Positions 63,270 to 64,000 of a stretch of 64,000 bases of DNA are shown in pieces (the first letter of the stretch is position 1; each line of letters begins with the position of its first letter). Source of the DNA: Lanius collurio (lineage: Eukaryota > Chordata > Aves > Passeriformes > Laniidae); NCBI GenBank assembly GCA_020086605.1, contig JACBWW010000018.1:10773986-10837985 (forward strand), in the 5' to 3' direction. The notes under the pieces are model-generated. The model had not been told where the DNA came from and did not search any database. It was given only the letters and a program-made list of their open reading frames with translations. Made by a program: the position numbers and the translations under genes.

Positions 63270-64000
63270 CCGAGAGTAAGGAGATCTTTAGCATATAGTA
63301 ACTAGACCTAAGTAACATGTTAATATGGCATTAGTATTGGAAAAAGGGATAAACGAAATACTGAAATACAAAAAAAATCAAGGAGTGAGAACTAACTCCC
63401 GAAAACATTGTGAGTGCCCATTTTCATACTGAAATTCCAGCTTTAATAAGCATTACAGAAATTCAACAGCATTTTTCCCTCTGATTTAAGCATAACACTG
63501 GTCTGTACAGTAAAGCTCATGGAAGAAAAAGAAAAGAGGTTTTATTAAGCAAGGATACAAACATTTTGTGCGGGATTTCCTCTATTCTGGGAAAGAAGTT
63601 ATTTTAAAGTTCCTGCTAATAGCAAGTTTGGTTAGTTTCCCAGTGCTCACATGTCCTGTTCCAGATGGTCAGTGACGTGAAACTCTAATTATTATCAACA
63701 AAATAAGCTGGGACTAAACCCTCCCTCAAAGGTAAAAAGAGCAGATGGACAACCATAATTTCATTATTATAGAAATAATAGAGGAAGAGGACTCCTCATC
63801 TACCTTTTAAAATCACTCACTATCTCGTTGCACAATTAACTCCTTGCTCTATAAATTTATAAATTACTCTGTTATTTGACTGATTGGATGGCTGCTTGGT
63901 ATATAAGCCAATATATATGTTGGGAATAGTAGCCAAATTTGTCTTGTCTAAGGGGAACAAGTAAGTGAAATGATTGGGCTGAGCTTCCATCCAGCATTTT

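Larger units (their letters stand above)
47019..64000 (-). other. SLC9A9: SLC9A9 intron upstream of the first exon seen (5' end outside window)
   Basis: About 17 kb without a recognised exon. The preceding NHE9 exon should end in the GESVLNDAVAIVLTY region; I looked for it on the minus strand and did not find it. The acceptor end has an unusually long pyrimidine tract at 47021-47058. Contents seen are a GC-neutral patch with overlapping open frames at 47444-47829 (no domain recognised), a 12-bp tandem pair at 47881-47904, a palindrome at 48414-48443, and an LTR at 62724-63269. Confidence 0.75.

Noticed and set aside
1..64000. CRISPR arrays, operons, bacterial or phage genes
   Set aside because: No regularly spaced direct repeats or dense long open frames. 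The spliced SLC9A9 exons and avian repeats show this is vertebrate nuclear DNA.

Overview
The window is vertebrate nuclear DNA, almost certainly from a bird. It is AT-rich, with isolated short exons flanked by splice signals. Two CR1-type LINE 3' ends and two copies of an avian ERVL-like LTR support a bird; no species can be named. There is no prokaryotic gene layout, and no CRISPR array or RNA gene was recognised.

One gene accounts for all the coding sequence I can support: SLC9A9 (endosomal Na+/H+ exchanger NHE9), on the minus strand, with neither end present. Six consecutive internal exons lie at 46880-47018, 45939-46044, 35730-35818, 16543-16656, 14677-14788 and 9048-9201, in transcription order. 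They join without a frameshift into 714 coding bases: 237 whole codons plus split codons at both ends. These match human NHE9 from about residue 253 to 489 without a gap, which is the second half of the membrane exchanger domain. The first ~252 residues should lie beyond base 64000, and the C-terminal cytoplasmic tail should lie before base 1.

The most notable structure is in the introns. Two of the five complete introns carry perfect minor-spliceosome (U12-type) donors. The 835-bp intron 46045-46879 is of the rare AT-AC class. The 1754-bp intron 14789-16542 is a GT-AG U12 intron. The other three complete introns have ordinary U2-type ends. A GT/AG-only gene caller could miss the AT-AC junction and add five in-frame residues.

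The rest is intron: 1-9047, 9202-14676, 16657-35729, 35819-45938 and 47019-64000. It holds a solo LTR with a perfect 5-bp target duplication (44453-44795), a longer LTR of the same family (62724-63269), two CR1 fragments (about 12650-12816 and 31221-31368), AT microsatellites (10653-10752, 11014-11066), homopolymer runs, a 30-bp near-perfect palindrome (48414-48443), and GC- or CpG-enriched patches (about 15485-15745 and 36690-36945). No second gene could be supported. The many short open frames in the introns lack splice context or recognisable domains.
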